A stretch of 57,148 nt of DNA from Rhodobacterales bacterium (GCA_026400355.1 JAPLPE010000042.1:1-57148), one strand, 5' to 3'; shown: positions 26,395 to 36,523, counted from the first letter of the stretch. Notes: generated from the sequence alone by a model not told the origin. Numbers and translations are program-made.

Positions 26395-26706
26395 CACATT
26401 AGATGACCATGAGGAACGGGCGGGCATAAAGTGTGGTCACGCAGATCAGCTTGCGAGCGCGTACGGACATGTCCGGCCCGACCCGAAGCAAGCACTTTCG
26501 TTGGGAGAGCGAGATCTCGCCAAGTTAACTCAAGGAGGGTCATGCTGATGCTTGCTAACCACAAATCCGTCGCGAAGTTCACAATCCCTTATCTTTGACT
26601 GCTGCCCAAAGCCGCAGGTCGGTTTCCGGAATGGAAAACAGCTTGACCTTTGCCCCCCTGCCCTGTTGAACCGCGCTGATGTTTTCCGACGAAATGGGCG
26701 GCTCCA
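26395..26706. other. 312-bp gap upstream of yidC
   Basis: It contains one well-initiated short open frame (26542-26598, listed separately). Otherwise it is the likely promoter and leader of the yidC operon; no clear -35/-10 pair was identified. Confidence 0.45.
26542..26598 (+). CDS. Candidate 18-residue leader peptide
   Basis: The frame reads MLMLANHKSVAKFTIPYL and stops. It is preceded by an almost perfect Shine-Dalgarno (AAGGAGGG, 26532-26539), stronger than any near yidC. It is 108 bases upstream of yidC on the same strand. It may be a regulatory leader or a chance frame. No database family is recognised. Confidence 0.35.
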   Translation: MLMLANHKSVAKFTIPYL

Positions 26707-28530
26707 ATGGACGACCAGAACAAGAACCTCATCCTCGCAACGGCTCTCAGCTTTCTCGTGATCCTTGGGTGGGTGTTCCTGTTTCCACCTGAAACGCCGG
26801 CGCCAGCCACTGACCCGGCAGTTGCCACGACGCCTGAGTCCACGACGCCGGTAACGACCGACGCGGCGACGGCAGACGGTGTCGCACCAGTCGAAACCGC
26901 TGTCCCGGCCGAGGCACCGCGGATCACCATCGAAACACCGCGCCTTTCGGGCACGATCTCACTCCAGGGTGGGCGGATCGACGATCTGAAACTGTCGGAT
27001 TATCGCGAAACTCTGGACCCGAATTCCGATCTGGTCAGACTGCTTTCCCCGGTTGGTGGCGAATTCCCCTACTACGCGCTATACGGTTGGAAAGCCGAAG
27101 ACGGATTGACGCTGGACGCGGTGCCCACTCCAGACACACTCTGGAGTGTCGAGTCGGGCGAAATACTGACGCCAGAAACGCCTGTCACCCTGTTCTGGGA
27201 CAACGGCAACGGACAGATTTTCCGCCGACAGATCGCGATTGACGAAAACTACATGTTCAAGATCACTCAGTCTGTTGAGAATAGGTCGGCTTCTCCCGTT
27301 ACCGTGACCCCTTACGGATTCATCGCGCGCGACGGGCGTCAGGACTCAATGGCGAACTTCATTCTGCATGAAGGCGTTGTTCGCATGTCGGACGGAAAAC
27401 TCCAGGAGATCAAATACAAGGCGATGGCCGATCTTGAGACGGTATCGCCCGATGGGAGCCTTGTTGACGAGATCGATGTGACCGCGAATGGGTGGATTGG
27501 CTTTACGGACAAGTACTGGATGACGACACTTATTCCGACTCCCGGCACTGCGTTCCGGTCAACGGCGCGGTTCCTGCCAGGGAACGGCGTCTTTCAGGCC
27601 CTGACCTGGATGCCGACCCAAACTGTGGAACCCGGCGAGACCGTGAATGTCGAGAGCCAACTCTTCGCCGGTGCCAAAGAATGGGAAACCATCCGGACCT
27701 ATCAGAACGAGGGCGGTATTGAACGTTTCCTCGACTCGATCGACTGGGGTTGGTTCTTCTTTTTGACCAAGCCAATCTTCTGGCTGCTGCATTTCCTGCA
27801 CGGGTTCATCGGCAACATGGGCTGGTCGATCATCGTCCTGACTCTTGTTCTCAAGTCGCTCGTGCTGCCGCTGGCGTACAAGTCTTATGTCTCGATGGCA
27901 AAGATGAAGGAACTGCAGCCCGAGATGGAAAAACTGAAGGAGCGTGCAGGCGATGACCGCGCGGCTCTTCAGCAGGGCATGATGAAACTCTACAAGGACA
28001 ACAAGGTCAATCCGGCTTCGGGTTGCCTGCCGATTCTTATTCAGATCCCGATCTTCTTTTCCCTGTACAAGGTAATCTTTGTAACGATTGAGTTGCGCCA
28101 TGCACCCTGGATAGGCTGGATCCGGGACCTTTCAGCCCCCGATCCGTCCTCTATCCTGAATGCCTTCGGGCTTCTTCCGTGGAACACTCCGTCGCACGAA
28201 AGCTTGTTCTTCATTTTCTCGCTTGGCGTTCTGCCGATCCTCCTCGGGATTTCAATGTGGCTTCAGCAGAAGCTGAACCCGGCGCCGACAGATCCGACTC
28301 AGAAAATGGTATTTGCATGGATGCCTTGGATCTTCATGTTCATGCTGGGCACATTTGCCTCGGGTCTGGTGCTATACTGGATCACGAACAACGTGATCAC
28401 GTTCATCCAGCAGTATTCGATCATGCGCAGCCACGGCCATCGACCCGATGTTTTCAGCAACATTTTCGGTTCCTTCAGACGAACGCCCAAGGACGAAGCC
28501 GCAAAGACACCGAAGCCCGGTGGCAAGTGA
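26707..28530 (+). CDS. yidC: Membrane protein insertase YidC
   Basis: YidC/Oxa1 insertase, which inserts and folds inner-membrane proteins with or without SecYEG. The 607-residue protein has an N-terminal anchor (about 8-27), a Pro/Thr/Ala-rich linker (about 30-65), a large periplasmic P1 domain, and a C-terminal five-helix core with FLHGFIGNMGWSIIVLTLVL (about 359), NPASGCLPILIQIPIFFSLY and GLVLYWITNN near the end. Length is typical for alphaproteobacteria. The stop overlaps the MOSC start (TGATG). First gene of yidC-MOSC-engB-argB-ferredoxin-sixA. Confidence 0.96.
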   Translation: MDDQNKNLILATALSFLVILGWVFLFPPETPAPATDPAVATTPESTTPVTTDAATADGVAPVETAVPAEAPRITIETPRLSGTISLQGGRIDDLKLSDYRETLDPNSDLVRLLSPVGGEFPYYALYGWKAEDGLTLDAVPTPDTLWSVESGEILTPETPVTLFWDNGNGQIFRRQIAIDENYMFKITQSVENRSASPVTVTPYGFIARDGRQDSMANFILHEGVVRMSDGKLQEIKYKAMADLETVSPDGSLVDEIDVTANGWIGFTDKYWMTTLIPTPGTAFRSTARFLPGNGVFQALTWMPTQTVEPGETVNVESQLFAGAKEWETIRTYQNEGGIERFLDSIDWGWFFFLTKPIFWLLHFLHGFIGNMGWSIIVLTLVLKSLVLPLAYKSYVSMAKMKELQPEMEKLKERAGDDRAALQQGMMKLYKDNKVNPASGCLPILIQIPIFFSLYKVIFVTIELRHAPWIGWIRDLSAPDPSSILNAFGLLPWNTPSHESLFFIFSLGVLPILLGISMWLQQKLNPAPTDPTQKMVFAWMPWIFMFMLGTFASGLVLYWITNNVITFIQQYSIMRSHGHRPDVFSNIFGSFRRTPKDEAAKTPKPGGK

Positions 28531-29285
28531 TGGCGACGGTGGCCGCCCTCTGGCGGCACCCGATAAAGAGCCATGGGCGCGAGGCGCTGGACCAAGTGAC
28601 GCTGGTCGCGGGGCAGACGATCCCTTGGGACAGGGTCTGGGCGGTCACGCATGAGATCACGAAGCTAGATCGGGCCGTGCCCGAATGGCTACCCTGCCAG
28701 AACTTCATGATCGGAACCCGAACGCCTGCTCTCGCGGGACTTTGGGCGCGGCTCGATGAAAGCGCCCGCACGGTCGCACTGCGGCATGTGGAATTGGGTG
28801 AGCAAATCGTTGCGCCGGACGATGCGGCTTCGGTTGCTGCTTTCCTGGAATGGATTTCCCCGCTTTGTCCCGAGGCGCGGGCGCGGCCTACTGGGGTGGT
28901 GTCTGTGCCCGGGCGAGGCATGACTGATACGACCTATCCTTCAGTGTCGATCATGAATCTCGCGTCACACAATGCAGTCGCGAATGCCTTGGCGCAGGAC
29001 ATTGAACCCGAGCGGTGGCGCGGCAATATCTGGCTGGACGGTCTGGAAAGCTGGGTTGAGTTCAGCTGGATGGATCGCAAGGTCCGGATCGGCGGGGCCG
29101 TGCTGGCCGTGCGTGACCGGATCGCACGTTGTCTGCATACGGCCGCGAACCCACAGACAGGCGGGCGCGATGCGGATACGCTGGGCGCGCTAGAGCGGAA
29201 CTGGGGGCATCGGGATTTCGGTGTCTACGCCGAAGTGATTGAAGGCGGAACCGTCCAGATCGGCGACACCGCGGGAGTTGTCTGA
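28530..29285 (+). CDS. MOSC domain-containing protein
   Basis: A 251-residue protein with a MOSC N-terminal beta-barrel (LWRHPIKSHGREALDQVTL) and a MOSC domain with the conserved cysteine (IARCLHTAANPQTG, about 190-203), the likely sulfur or molybdenum-cofactor carrier site. It is related to YcbX and mARC proteins, which reduce N-hydroxylated compounds, but lacks their ferredoxin domain. Start at 28530 overlaps the yidC stop by one base. Yet the conserved position between yidC and engB suggests housekeeping use. Confidence 0.85.
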   Translation: MATVAALWRHPIKSHGREALDQVTLVAGQTIPWDRVWAVTHEITKLDRAVPEWLPCQNFMIGTRTPALAGLWARLDESARTVALRHVELGEQIVAPDDAASVAAFLEWISPLCPEARARPTGVVSVPGRGMTDTTYPSVSIMNLASHNAVANALAQDIEPERWRGNIWLDGLESWVEFSWMDRKVRIGGAVLAVRDRIARCLHTAANPQTGGRDADTLGALERNWGHRDFGVYAEVIEGGTVQIGDTAGVV

Positions 29286-29286
29286 G

Positions 29287-29937
29287 ATGCAATTGTCTTT
29301 CCCCGTTTCCGAAGCGCCTGATGTGATTTCGATAGAGAGGGGCCGAATTCTGTTTGCGGGCCCGGTCGAGTTCGTCAAGGGCGTCGTCGCGATGGCCGGG
29401 CTGCCCGATCCGGATCGTATGGAGGTTTGCTTTGCCGGGCGGTCGAACGTCGGAAAATCAAGCCTTATCAATGCGCTGACTGGGCGCAAGGGGATTGCGC
29501 GGGCATCAAACACGCCGGGTCGGACGCAGGAGATCAACTATTTCTCGGTCGGTCCCGAGCGGTACTTGGTGGACCTTCCCGGTTATGGCTTTGCCAACGC
29601 GCCGTTACCGGTGGTTGAGCGCTGGCAGAAGCTGCTGAAATCCTATCTGTCGGGCCGACAAACCCTGCGCCGGGCCTTTGTGCTGATCGACGCGCGGCAT
29701 GGCGTAAAGGCGGTCGACGAGGAGATTCTGACACTTCTCGACAAAGCAGCCGTTACGTTTCAAGCGGTTCTGACCAAGACGGACAAGGTCAAGGCGTCGG
29801 AACTGGAAGCGGTGTTGATCCAGACGCGGGCGGCGCTGTCAAAGCATCCTGCAGCTTTTCCCGAGATCGTTCTCACCTCGTCCGAGACGGGCGACGGGAT
29901 TGAGACGCTGCGCAGCATCATCGCTCATATCGCCTGA
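29287..29937 (+). CDS. engB: Ribosome biogenesis GTP-binding protein YsxC/EngB
   Basis: An essential GTPase for 50S subunit assembly. The 216-residue protein has G1 GRSNVGKSS (about 54-62), G2 threonine in NTPGRTQEI, G3 DLPGYG, G4 TKTD and G5 TSSE (ending LTSSETGDG). Its length is normal. The ATG is one base after the MOSC stop (TGAGATG), so translation is coupled. Followed by argB after 12 bases. Confidence 0.95.
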   Translation: MQLSFPVSEAPDVISIERGRILFAGPVEFVKGVVAMAGLPDPDRMEVCFAGRSNVGKSSLINALTGRKGIARASNTPGRTQEINYFSVGPERYLVDLPGYGFANAPLPVVERWQKLLKSYLSGRQTLRRAFVLIDARHGVKAVDEEILTLLDKAAVTFQAVLTKTDKVKASELEAVLIQTRAALSKHPAAFPEIVLTSSETGDGIETLRSIIAHIA

Positions 29938-29949
29938 GGGACCACGCCC

Positions 29950-30843
29950 ATGAGGAAGCAGGACATGAACCGAGACTGGATCGCCACAGCACGTACTCTT
30001 TCCGAGGCGTTGCCTTTTCTGCAACGCTATTCGGGGTCGGTTGTTGTGGTGAAGTTCGGCGGTAATGCCATGGGTGATGATGATGCCATGGCGGAGTTTG
30101 CGCGGGATATCGTGCTGATGCGGCAGGTGGGGGTGAACCCGGTTGTCGTGCATGGCGGCGGGCCGATGATCAACCAGATGCTGGAGAAGCTGGGGATCAA
30201 GTCGACGTTTGTGCGCGGCAAGCGGGTGACGGACAAGGCGACGGTCGAGGTCGTCGAGATGATTTTGTCGGGGCTGGTGAACAAGAGGATCGTGCAGGCG
30301 ATCAACGATCAGGGCGGTCGGGCTGTCGGGATTTCCGGCAAGGATGACGATCTGATGGTCTGTGTGGCCGACGATCCCGAGCTTGGGTTTGTCGGTAAAC
30401 CGGTTGAAATGAACGTGCAAGTGCTGCGCGATCTGTACAATGCCGGGATCATTCCGGTGGTGGCGCCAGTTGCTACGGGCATGGAAGATAACGAAACTTT
30501 CAATGTGAACGGTGATACGGCGGCGGGTGCCATTGCGGGTGCGCTGCAGGCGGACCGGCTGCTTTTGCTGACGGATGTGACGGGTGTGAAGAACAAGGAT
30601 GGGGAGATTGTGACCCAACTGACGCCAGATCAGGTGCGCGAGATGATTGCGGACGGGACGATCGCCGGGGGCATGATTCCCAAGACCGAGACGGCCTTGG
30701 CGGCACTGGAGGCCGGGGTGCGGGCGGTTGTTATCCTGGACGGGCGGCTCCCGAATGCGAGTCTGCTGGAGTTGTTTACCGAGCATGGTGCGGGGTCGAT
30801 CATCCGGTCGACCGAGCCGCGAGTGAAGCCGCGCATCAGGTGA
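29950..30843 (+). CDS. argB: Acetylglutamate kinase
   Basis: It phosphorylates N-acetyl-L-glutamate in the second step of arginine synthesis. The 297-residue cytosolic enzyme belongs to the amino-acid kinase family: [10 protein letters not shown] (about 33-42, with the catalytic lysine), VVHGGGPMI (about 66), the glutamate-binding FVRGKRVTD, the [22 protein letters not shown]-site segment and [10 protein letters not shown]. Start at 29950; an ATG six codons downstream is also possible. It overlaps the next gene by GTGA. Confidence 0.96.
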   Translation: MRKQDMNRDWIATARTLSEALPFLQRYSGSVVVVKFGGNAMGDDDAMAEFARDIVLMRQVGVNPVVVHGGGPMINQMLEKLGIKSTFVRGKRVTDKATVEVVEMILSGLVNKRIVQAINDQGGRAVGISGKDDDLMVCVADDPELGFVGKPVEMNVQVLRDLYNAGIIPVVAPVATGMEDNETFNVNGDTAAGAIAGALQADRLLLLTDVTGVKNKDGEIVTQLTPDQVREMIADGTIAGGMIPKTETALAALEAGVRAVVILDGRLPNASLLELFTEHGAGSIIRSTEPRVKPRIR

Positions 30844-31526
30844 GCGTGTTGTCAGACATCGAAAAACGGGCTGCTGTATCGCGGCTGTATTGCGTCGGAA
30901 TCGCGTCGGTGCTGGTTTCCGACAATCTGGGAAAAGACATCCGGTCCGTTGTCCTTTTGGGCCCCGATGAACCGGCGTTCTGGCCCCATTTCCGGACCGA
31001 ACCTGAATGCTCGGACGGACGGCCTGATCCGCTGGATCGCTGGTCGCGGCGGGTCATTGGGCGGCTGGCCTGCGATATCGGGGCCAAGGCGGTATTTCCC
31101 TTTGGCGGGCCACCTTACTGGCCCTTCATCAGTTGGGCGCAGCGATCGGGGCGGGCATGGCAATCACCTGTCGGGATGCTTGTGCATGAGAAGGCGGGGC
31201 TGTTCTTTTCCGTCAGGGGGGCCATTTCGGTCACCGAAGTGCTGGAGCCGACGGTGGGGGTCAGTCCTTGCCTGACTTGCAGTGGCCAGCCATGCCGCAC
31301 ATCCTGCCCGGCGGCGGCGCTCGGGGATCAGGGTTATGTTGTGCCAGCATGTCACGCTTTCCTTGACGGCGCGGATGGCGCAGACTGCAGGGAGGGAGGT
31401 TGTCGGGTTCGTCGGGCCTGCCCAGTTGGACAGGCACGTCGCCTGCCCGATCAATCAGCCTTTCACATGAAAGCGTTTCACAGACATGACCCTTCGCCTG
31501 ATCCTGATCCGCCACGCGAAATCTGA
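30840..31526 (+). CDS. QueG-like ferredoxin-type iron-sulfur protein
   Basis: A 228-residue protein with cysteines arranged like an iron-sulfur cluster site: [14 protein letters not shown] (CxxCxxxxCxxxC), a further cysteine in VPACHAF, and [15 protein letters not shown]. The order resembles the C-terminal part of epoxyqueuosine reductase, but the cobalamin-binding domain is not recognisable and the protein is too short for QueG. The GTG start overlaps the argB stop by four bases. A role in electron transfer is inferred. Its 3' end overlaps sixA by 41 bases. Confidence 0.68.
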   Translation: MSVLSDIEKRAAVSRLYCVGIASVLVSDNLGKDIRSVVLLGPDEPAFWPHFRTEPECSDGRPDPLDRWSRRVIGRLACDIGAKAVFPFGGPPYWPFISWAQRSGRAWQSPVGMLVHEKAGLFFSVRGAISVTEVLEPTVGVSPCLTCSGQPCRTSCPAAALGDQGYVVPACHAFLDGADGADCREGGCRVRRACPVGQARRLPDQSAFHMKAFHRHDPSPDPDPPREI

Positions 31527-31992
31527 CTGGTCCCTGCCGGGGGCCGCCGACCATGATCGGCCCCTGAACGCCCGTGGGCGGCGGCAGGCACCCTTGATCG
31601 GCCAATGGCTGGCCTCGCGGCATGATGAACCGGGGATCGTTCTGTGTTCCGATGCGGCGCGGACGGTTGAAACGCTTTCCCTGATCCTTCCGGCGCTGCC
31701 CACACAGCCCGAGGTGAGCACCCTGCCCCAGCTTTATCTTGCGGCGACAGAGGTCATGCTGTCGGTTCTGCACAAGCAGACGGTGCCTGTCGTGATGATG
31801 GTGGGGCACAATCCGGGGATCGCGGCCTTTGCAACGATGCTGGCGCATGTGCCGCCAGTGCACGTGCGGTTTCAAGACTTTCCGACCGGGGCAACGGCGG
31901 TCATCGACTTTTCGCTGGACAATTGGAAGGACGTCAAAGAACGAAGTGGCGCGGTGCGCGACTTTGTGGTTCCGGATGATCTGGAGGAGTGA
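31486..31992 (+). CDS. SixA-type histidine phosphatase family protein
   Basis: A 168-residue enzyme of the histidine phosphatase superfamily. It has the catalytic RHAKSDW (about 9-15, with His as nucleophile), an arginine in DRPLNARGRRQA, CSDAARTVET in the middle, and the second catalytic histidine in MMVGHNPGI. This set matches SixA, which dephosphorylates phosphohistidine on phosphotransfer proteins. The start lies inside the previous gene, so translation is coupled. Substrate is not known. Confidence 0.85.
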   Translation: MTLRLILIRHAKSDWSLPGAADHDRPLNARGRRQAPLIGQWLASRHDEPGIVLCSDAARTVETLSLILPALPTQPEVSTLPQLYLAATEVMLSVLHKQTVPVVMMVGHNPGIAAFATMLAHVPPVHVRFQDFPTGATAVIDFSLDNWKDVKERSGAVRDFVVPDDLEE

Positions 31993-32026
31993 CAAGAGCG
32001 TCGTACTGACGCCCCTGCCCTGAACC

Positions 32027-32818
32027 TTAGTGACCGAGGATCTGGCTCAGAAACAGCTTGGTCCGGTCGGATTGCGGGTTGTTGAAGAACTCGCGCGGTT
32101 CGTTCTGTTCGACGATCTGACCCTGATCCATAAAGATCACGCGATTGGCCACGGCCTGGGCAAAGCCCATTTCGTGGGTCACGCAAAGCATCGTCATCCC
32201 CTCTTCGGCAAGCTCGATCATGGTATCGAGCACTTCCTTGATCATTTCGGGGTCAAGGGCCGAGGTCGGTTCGTCAAAGAGCATAATGCGCGGCTTCATG
32301 CAGAGCGAGCGCGCGATGGCCACACGCTGCTGCTGACCACCGGAAAGCTGGCCAGGGTATTTGTTGGCCTGTTCGGGAATCTTGACCTTTTGGAGGAAGT
32401 GCATCGCGACTTCTTCGGCTTCCTTCTTGGGCGTCTTGCGGACCCAGATCGGGGCGAGCGTGCAGTTTTCGAGAATCGTCAGGTGGGGGAACAGGTTGAA
32501 GTGCTGGAACACCATCCCGACTTCGGACCGGATGCGGTCGATGTTCTTGAGGTCAGAGGACAGTTCGGTGCCATCGACCATGATGGTGCCCTGCTGGTGT
32601 TCTTCGAGGCGGTTGATGCAGCGGATCAGCGTCGATTTGCCCGAGCCTGAAGGGCCGCAGATGACGATGCGTTCGCCACGGTAGACCGTGAGGTTGATGT
32701 CACGCAGGACATGGAAAGTGCCAAACCATTTGTTCATCGCCGAAATCTGAATGGCGACCTCGTCCGAGATTTGCATTGCGGCTGAGTTGACGGGACGGTT
32801 GCTGGCGAGTTCGGACAT
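32027..32818 (-). CDS. bztD: Glutamate/glutamine/aspartate/asparagine ABC transporter, ATP-binding protein
   Basis: A 263-residue ATPase of the polar amino-acid transport family. It has Walker [10 protein letters not shown] (about 54-62), a Q-loop with [11 protein letters not shown], signature LSGGQQQRV, Walker [13 protein letters not shown] and the H-loop CVTHEMGFA. It powers the BztBC permease. The start follows AAGGAGG. Convergent with sixA, with 34 bases between stops. The bzt name follows the Rhodobacter capsulatus operon, which this gene order matches. Confidence 0.93.
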   Translation of the reverse strand: MSELASNRPVNSAAMQISDEVAIQISAMNKWFGTFHVLRDINLTVYRGERIVICGPSGSGKSTLIRCINRLEEHQQGTIMVDGTELSSDLKNIDRIRSEVGMVFQHFNLFPHLTILENCTLAPIWVRKTPKKEAEEVAMHFLQKVKIPEQANKYPGQLSGGQQQRVAIARSLCMKPRIMLFDEPTSALDPEMIKEVLDTMIELAEEGMTMLCVTHEMGFAQAVANRVIFMDQGQIVEQNEPREFFNNPQSDRTKLFLSQILGH

Positions 32819-32829
32819 GGCGGTCCTCC

Positions 32830-34146
32830 TTAACGGTTGCCGCGATGAAGCTTGCGCTCCAGATACATGGAGTAGCGGGACATGCTGAAGCAGAAGATGA
32901 AGAAGATCAGTCCGACGAAGATGTAGAGTTCCCAGTAGACCCCGTTCCAGTCGGTCGAGGCCCGGATCGAGCTGGTCAGACCTATGGGGTCGTACATGCC
33001 GATGAAGGCCACGAGGGTCGTGTCCTTGAACAGACCGATGAAGCTGCTGACGATGCCGGGGATCGAAATCCTGAGCGCCTGCGGAAGCACGATAAGCCGC
33101 ATGGATTTCCAGTAGTCGAGGCCGAGCGCATCGGCCGCTTCATATTGGCCCTTGGGCAGTGCGGCGAGGCCGCCCCGGATCACTTCGGCGATATAGGCCG
33201 AGGAGAAGAGGGTGACCATGATGATGACGCGCAGCATCAGGTCAAAGTTGGTGCCCTTGGGCAGGAAGTAGTTCAGGAGCAATTGGGCCGTGAAGAGCCA
33301 GACGATCAGCGGGACGCCACGGATGACCTCGATGAAGACGACCGAGACCTTGTTGATGATGAACAGGTTCGACTGCCGCCCGAGCGCGAGGAGGATGCCG
33401 AGCGGCAGCGAGAGCATGATCGAGGTCAGGCCGATCACGATGGAAAGGGTGAAGCCGCCAAAATCCTTTGATTCGACGTAGGGCAAGCCTTTCGGGGCGA
33501 TGGCCGTGAGGGCAGCGTTGACGGTGCCTGAGAGGGTGAACCAGTAGAGGATGGGCAGGATGATGGCGGCAAGGACGGCCAGCAACGCGCTAAAGCGGCT
33601 TCCGATGACGCGGTAGGCGATGAAGCCGATGACAAAGCCGAGTGCCACCGAAATGGGTGCCCAGATCGACCCGCCCCAGAGCAGCGTAAAGATCAGGATC
33701 GGCGCGATCATCGTGAACCACAGCAGCTTGCGCGGGAGTTGGGTGAAGAGCACTGGCGCAATGGCGATCAGGAAGACGAACAGGGCTGTTGGCGGGCGCC
33801 AGTAGCCGTTCTGCGGGTAGAAGCCGAAGACGAGTTGCTGCCAACGGTCGCTGATGACCGCGAAGCAGGCGGCGCGGACGCCTTCGCCGAGACGTTCATC
33901 CATCTTGGCGCGGCAATCGGTTAGCGATGTTGCGTCCCAGACGGAATTGGCGAGCCATGGGTAGATGCTGCTGACGATGGTCCAGACGAAGTAGACGGAC
34001 AGGATCGTCAGAATGGCGTTCAGCCAGCTTGAGAGCAGGTTCTCGTGCACCCAGCGTACTGCACCCACCTGCGTGGAGGGCGCCGTCTGCGGCGGCAGCA
34101 TGGCGGTGCGGACGTAGCTTTGTTCGCGGTCGGGAGCGTCGGTCAT
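32830..34146 (-). CDS. bztC: Glutamate/glutamine/aspartate/asparagine ABC transporter, permease BztC
   Basis: A 438-residue inner-membrane permease of the HisM/GlnP family with a long N-terminal extension containing several extra helices, as in Rhodobacter BztC. The EAA loop that contacts the ATPase is [20 protein letters not shown] (about 345-364). The final helices precede [13 protein letters not shown]. It starts one base after bztB and is followed after 11 bases by bztD. Confidence 0.93.
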   Translation of the reverse strand: MTDAPDREQSYVRTAMLPPQTAPSTQVGAVRWVHENLLSSWLNAILTILSVYFVWTIVSSIYPWLANSVWDATSLTDCRAKMDERLGEGVRAACFAVISDRWQQLVFGFYPQNGYWRPPTALFVFLIAIAPVLFTQLPRKLLWFTMIAPILIFTLLWGGSIWAPISVALGFVIGFIAYRVIGSRFSALLAVLAAIILPILYWFTLSGTVNAALTAIAPKGLPYVESKDFGGFTLSIVIGLTSIMLSLPLGILLALGRQSNLFIINKVSVVFIEVIRGVPLIVWLFTAQLLLNYFLPKGTNFDLMLRVIIMVTLFSSAYIAEVIRGGLAALPKGQYEAADALGLDYWKSMRLIVLPQALRISIPGIVSSFIGLFKDTTLVAFIGMYDPIGLTSSIRASTDWNGVYWELYIFVGLIFFIFCFSMSRYSMYLERKLHRGNR

Positions 34147-34147
34147 C

Positions 34148-35365
34148 TCAACGCTCCTTCAGCATGATGCCGCGGTTGTAGATGTTCATGACGGTCGAGA
34201 TTGAAAGACTGACGGTCAGGTAGAAGGCCGCAAGAAGCAGGATACCTTCAAGTTCGCGGCCTGTCTGGTTGATCGTGATCCCGCCAAGGGTGGCCCTCAC
34301 GTCCATGTAGCCGACGGCAATGGCGAGCGAGGAGTTCTTGGTCAAGTTCAGGTACTGCGAGATGAGCGGCGGGATGATGACGCGGAGTGCCTGCGGGAGG
34401 ATCACGAGGCTCATCGTGCGGTTGGGGCGGAGGCCGAGGGCAAAGGCGGCCTCGGACTGGCCCTTGGAGACGGCCATGATCCCGGCGCGGACGTTTTCGG
34501 CGATGAAGGCGCCAGTGTAGAGCGAGAGCGCCACCCAGAGCGCGGTGAAGGAGTTGCGGACCTGCAGGCCGCCCTGGAAATTGAAGCCGCCGAGTTCGGG
34601 GTAGGAGAAGGTGAGCGGCTTGCCCAGCGCGTAGTAGGCAATCACTGACGGGACGAAGAAAAGACCAAGCGAGACCCAGAATACCGGGAGGATCTGGCCG
34701 GTGGCCGCCTGGCGTTTGCGGGCGAAGGACCGGAAGGCAAGAATGCCAACGATCGAGGCGAGGAGGATCACGACAAGCGCGGTCGAACCCGGGCCCCAGA
34801 CGGGCATGGGGATGTAGACGCCGCGGTTGGTGACGGCAATCGTATCAAAGAGCCACATGGAGGCGGTCGGGTTGTCGCCGCCGAAATCGCGGGGCGACGG
34901 GGTCGATTCGGTGAAGAGCGCGTAGATCAGCAGGATCCAGAGCAGCAGGGGCACGTTCCGGAAGCCTTCGACATAGACGGTCATCAGGCGGGCGACGATC
35001 CAGTTCTTGGACAGGCGCAGGACTCCGGCCAGCACACCGATGATGGTGGCGGCGATGCAGCCCAGCACAGCGATGAGCATGGTGTTCGCGATGCCGACAA
35101 GGGCGGCGCGGCCGTGCGACATGCTGTTGTCATAGGGAATGAGCATCTGGTTGATGTCATAGCCCGCGCGGCTCGACAGGAAGGTGAAGTCGATATCCTT
35201 GCCCAGAGCGTGCAGGTTCTGCACCAGATTGACAATCAGGAACGTCAGCAACGCGGCGATCAGGATCAGCGCAATCACCTGAATTGTGATCGAGCGGTAT
35301 CGCGTGTCATAGATAAGCTGGGAAAGCCGAAAGCCACGCTTCGGCGGATCAACCGCTATCGTCAT
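34148..35365 (-). CDS. bztB: Glutamate/glutamine/aspartate/asparagine ABC transporter, permease BztB
   Basis: A 405-residue permease that pairs with BztC. It has a first helix (about 29-48), a large insertion of extra helices in the middle and the EAA loop EAAFALGLRPNRTMSLVILP (about 304-323). The N-terminal FLSSRAGYDINQMLIPYD segment is typical of this permease branch. It lies 138 bases downstream of bztA, behind a strong hairpin (35465-35488), so its level may be below that of the binding protein. Confidence 0.93.
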   Translation of the reverse strand: MTIAVDPPKRGFRLSQLIYDTRYRSITIQVIALILIAALLTFLIVNLVQNLHALGKDIDFTFLSSRAGYDINQMLIPYDNSMSHGRAALVGIANTMLIAVLGCIAATIIGVLAGVLRLSKNWIVARLMTVYVEGFRNVPLLLWILLIYALFTESTPSPRDFGGDNPTASMWLFDTIAVTNRGVYIPMPVWGPGSTALVVILLASIVGILAFRSFARKRQAATGQILPVFWVSLGLFFVPSVIAYYALGKPLTFSYPELGGFNFQGGLQVRNSFTALWVALSLYTGAFIAENVRAGIMAVSKGQSEAAFALGLRPNRTMSLVILPQALRVIIPPLISQYLNLTKNSSLAIAVGYMDVRATLGGITINQTGRELEGILLLAAFYLTVSLSISTVMNIYNRGIMLKER

Positions 35366-35464
35366 CTTCGATCTCCCCGGTAACGGGTCGGCTGCGTATC
35401 ACGCCGGTTGATCCGGCTGTGCCGCTGGGACCCAGAAAACCCTTGTTGTCGTCAGATAGAGAAA

Positions 35465-35488
35465 GGGCGCGGACTGACGTCCGCGCCC
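35465..35488 (-). terminator. Hairpin between bztA and bztB (partial terminator)
   Basis: GGGCGCGGAC (35465-35474) pairs perfectly with 35479-35488 around a TGAC loop. In the direction of transcription it is followed by TTTCTCTATCT. It lies 15 bases past the bztA stop. It could act as an intrinsic terminator with read-through or as a 3'-end stabiliser, either way giving extra binding protein. Confidence 0.7.
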
Positions 35489-35503
35489 GATACTGTGTCG
35501 ATC

Positions 35504-36523
35504 CTACCGAAACGGCGGGGAATACTGCAAACCGCCCTGGGTCCACAGCGCGTTCAGGCCACGGGCCAGACCGATGGGGGTGTTTTCACCGATGTTCTTT
35601 TCGAACAGTTCGCCATAGTTGCCGCCTGCAGCAATCGCGTTGACGGCCCAGTTTGGCTCGAGCCCCATCATCGCGCCCATTTCGCCTTCGGTGCCGAGGA
35701 TCCGGTTGATTTCCGGGTTGTTCGTCGGCGCGGCGGCCATTTCAGCCACATTGGCCGAAGTGATGCCGAGTTCTTCGGCGCTCAGGAGCGCGTTGTAGGT
35801 CCAGCGGATAATGTCGCCCCAAGCGTTATCGCCATGACGGACGAGGGGGCCGAGCGGTTCCTTGGAGATGATTTCCGGGAGCAGGATGTGCTCTTCGGGC
35901 TTTTCAAAGGTTGCGCGGGTGGCAGCGAGGCCCGATGCGTCGGTGGTGAACACGTCGCAAGCACCCGCAAGGTACTGCTGCTGGGCTTCCGCGTCGGTGG
36001 CGACGGGGACGGGTTCGTAGGTGATGTTGTTGACACGGAAGAAGTCGGCAAGGTTCAGTTCGGTGGTGGTGCCGGTCTGGATGCAGACGGTGGCACCATC
36101 AAGTTCCTTGGCCGAAGACACGCCCAGAGCGGCGGGGGCGAGGAAGCCCTGACCGTCATAGTAGTTCACACCGACCCAGTCGAACTTGAGGTCGGTGTCG
36201 CGCGAATAGGTCCAAGTCGAGTTGCGGATCAGCACATCGACTTCACCAGAGGCGAGCGCCGTGAAACGCGTCTGGCCGGTTGTCGGGATGAAGTTCACGG
36301 CATTTGGGTCGCCGAATATGGCGGCGGCAACGGCACGGCACAGGCCGATATCAAAGCCATCCCAGACACCGTTCGCATCGGGGGCAGCGAATCCCACCAG
36401 ACCCGTGTTCACGCCGCAATTCAGGGCACCACGTGCTTTGACGTCGTCCAGCGTGGCCGCGTGAGACGTCCCGGCGGCAAGGCCGACGACGGTCAGTGCG
36501 CCCAACAGTACGGAATTATTCAT
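35504..36523 (-). CDS. bztA: Glutamate/glutamine/aspartate/asparagine ABC transporter, substrate-binding protein
   Basis: A 339-residue periplasmic binding protein with a signal peptide (1-22, ending GTSHA). The mature protein begins ATLDDVKARGALNCGVNTGL and includes GFDIGLCRAVAAAIFGD and TALASGEVDVLIRNSTWTYSRD, characteristic of the AapJ/BztA type-II fold. Start chosen at MNNSVLLG, preceded by GAGG; the frame extends further upstream without support. First gene of bztABCD, with 213 bases upstream to the ATP12 gene. Confidence 0.94.
   Translation of the reverse strand: MNNSVLLGALTVVGLAAGTSHAATLDDVKARGALNCGVNTGLVGFAAPDANGVWDGFDIGLCRAVAAAIFGDPNAVNFIPTTGQTRFTALASGEVDVLIRNSTWTYSRDTDLKFDWVGVNYYDGQGFLAPAALGVSSAKELDGATVCIQTGTTTELNLADFFRVNNITYEPVPVATDAEAQQQYLAGACDVFTTDASGLAATRATFEKPEEHILLPEIISKEPLGPLVRHGDNAWGDIIRWTYNALLSAEELGITSANVAEMAAAPTNNPEINRILGTEGEMGAMMGLEPNWAVNAIAAGGNYGELFEKNIGENTPIGLARGLNALWTQGGLQYSPPFR

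Noticed and set aside
30840-31526. Full epoxyqueuosine reductase (queG)
   Set aside because: Too short and lacking the N-terminal catalytic part; only the cysteine pattern is similar.
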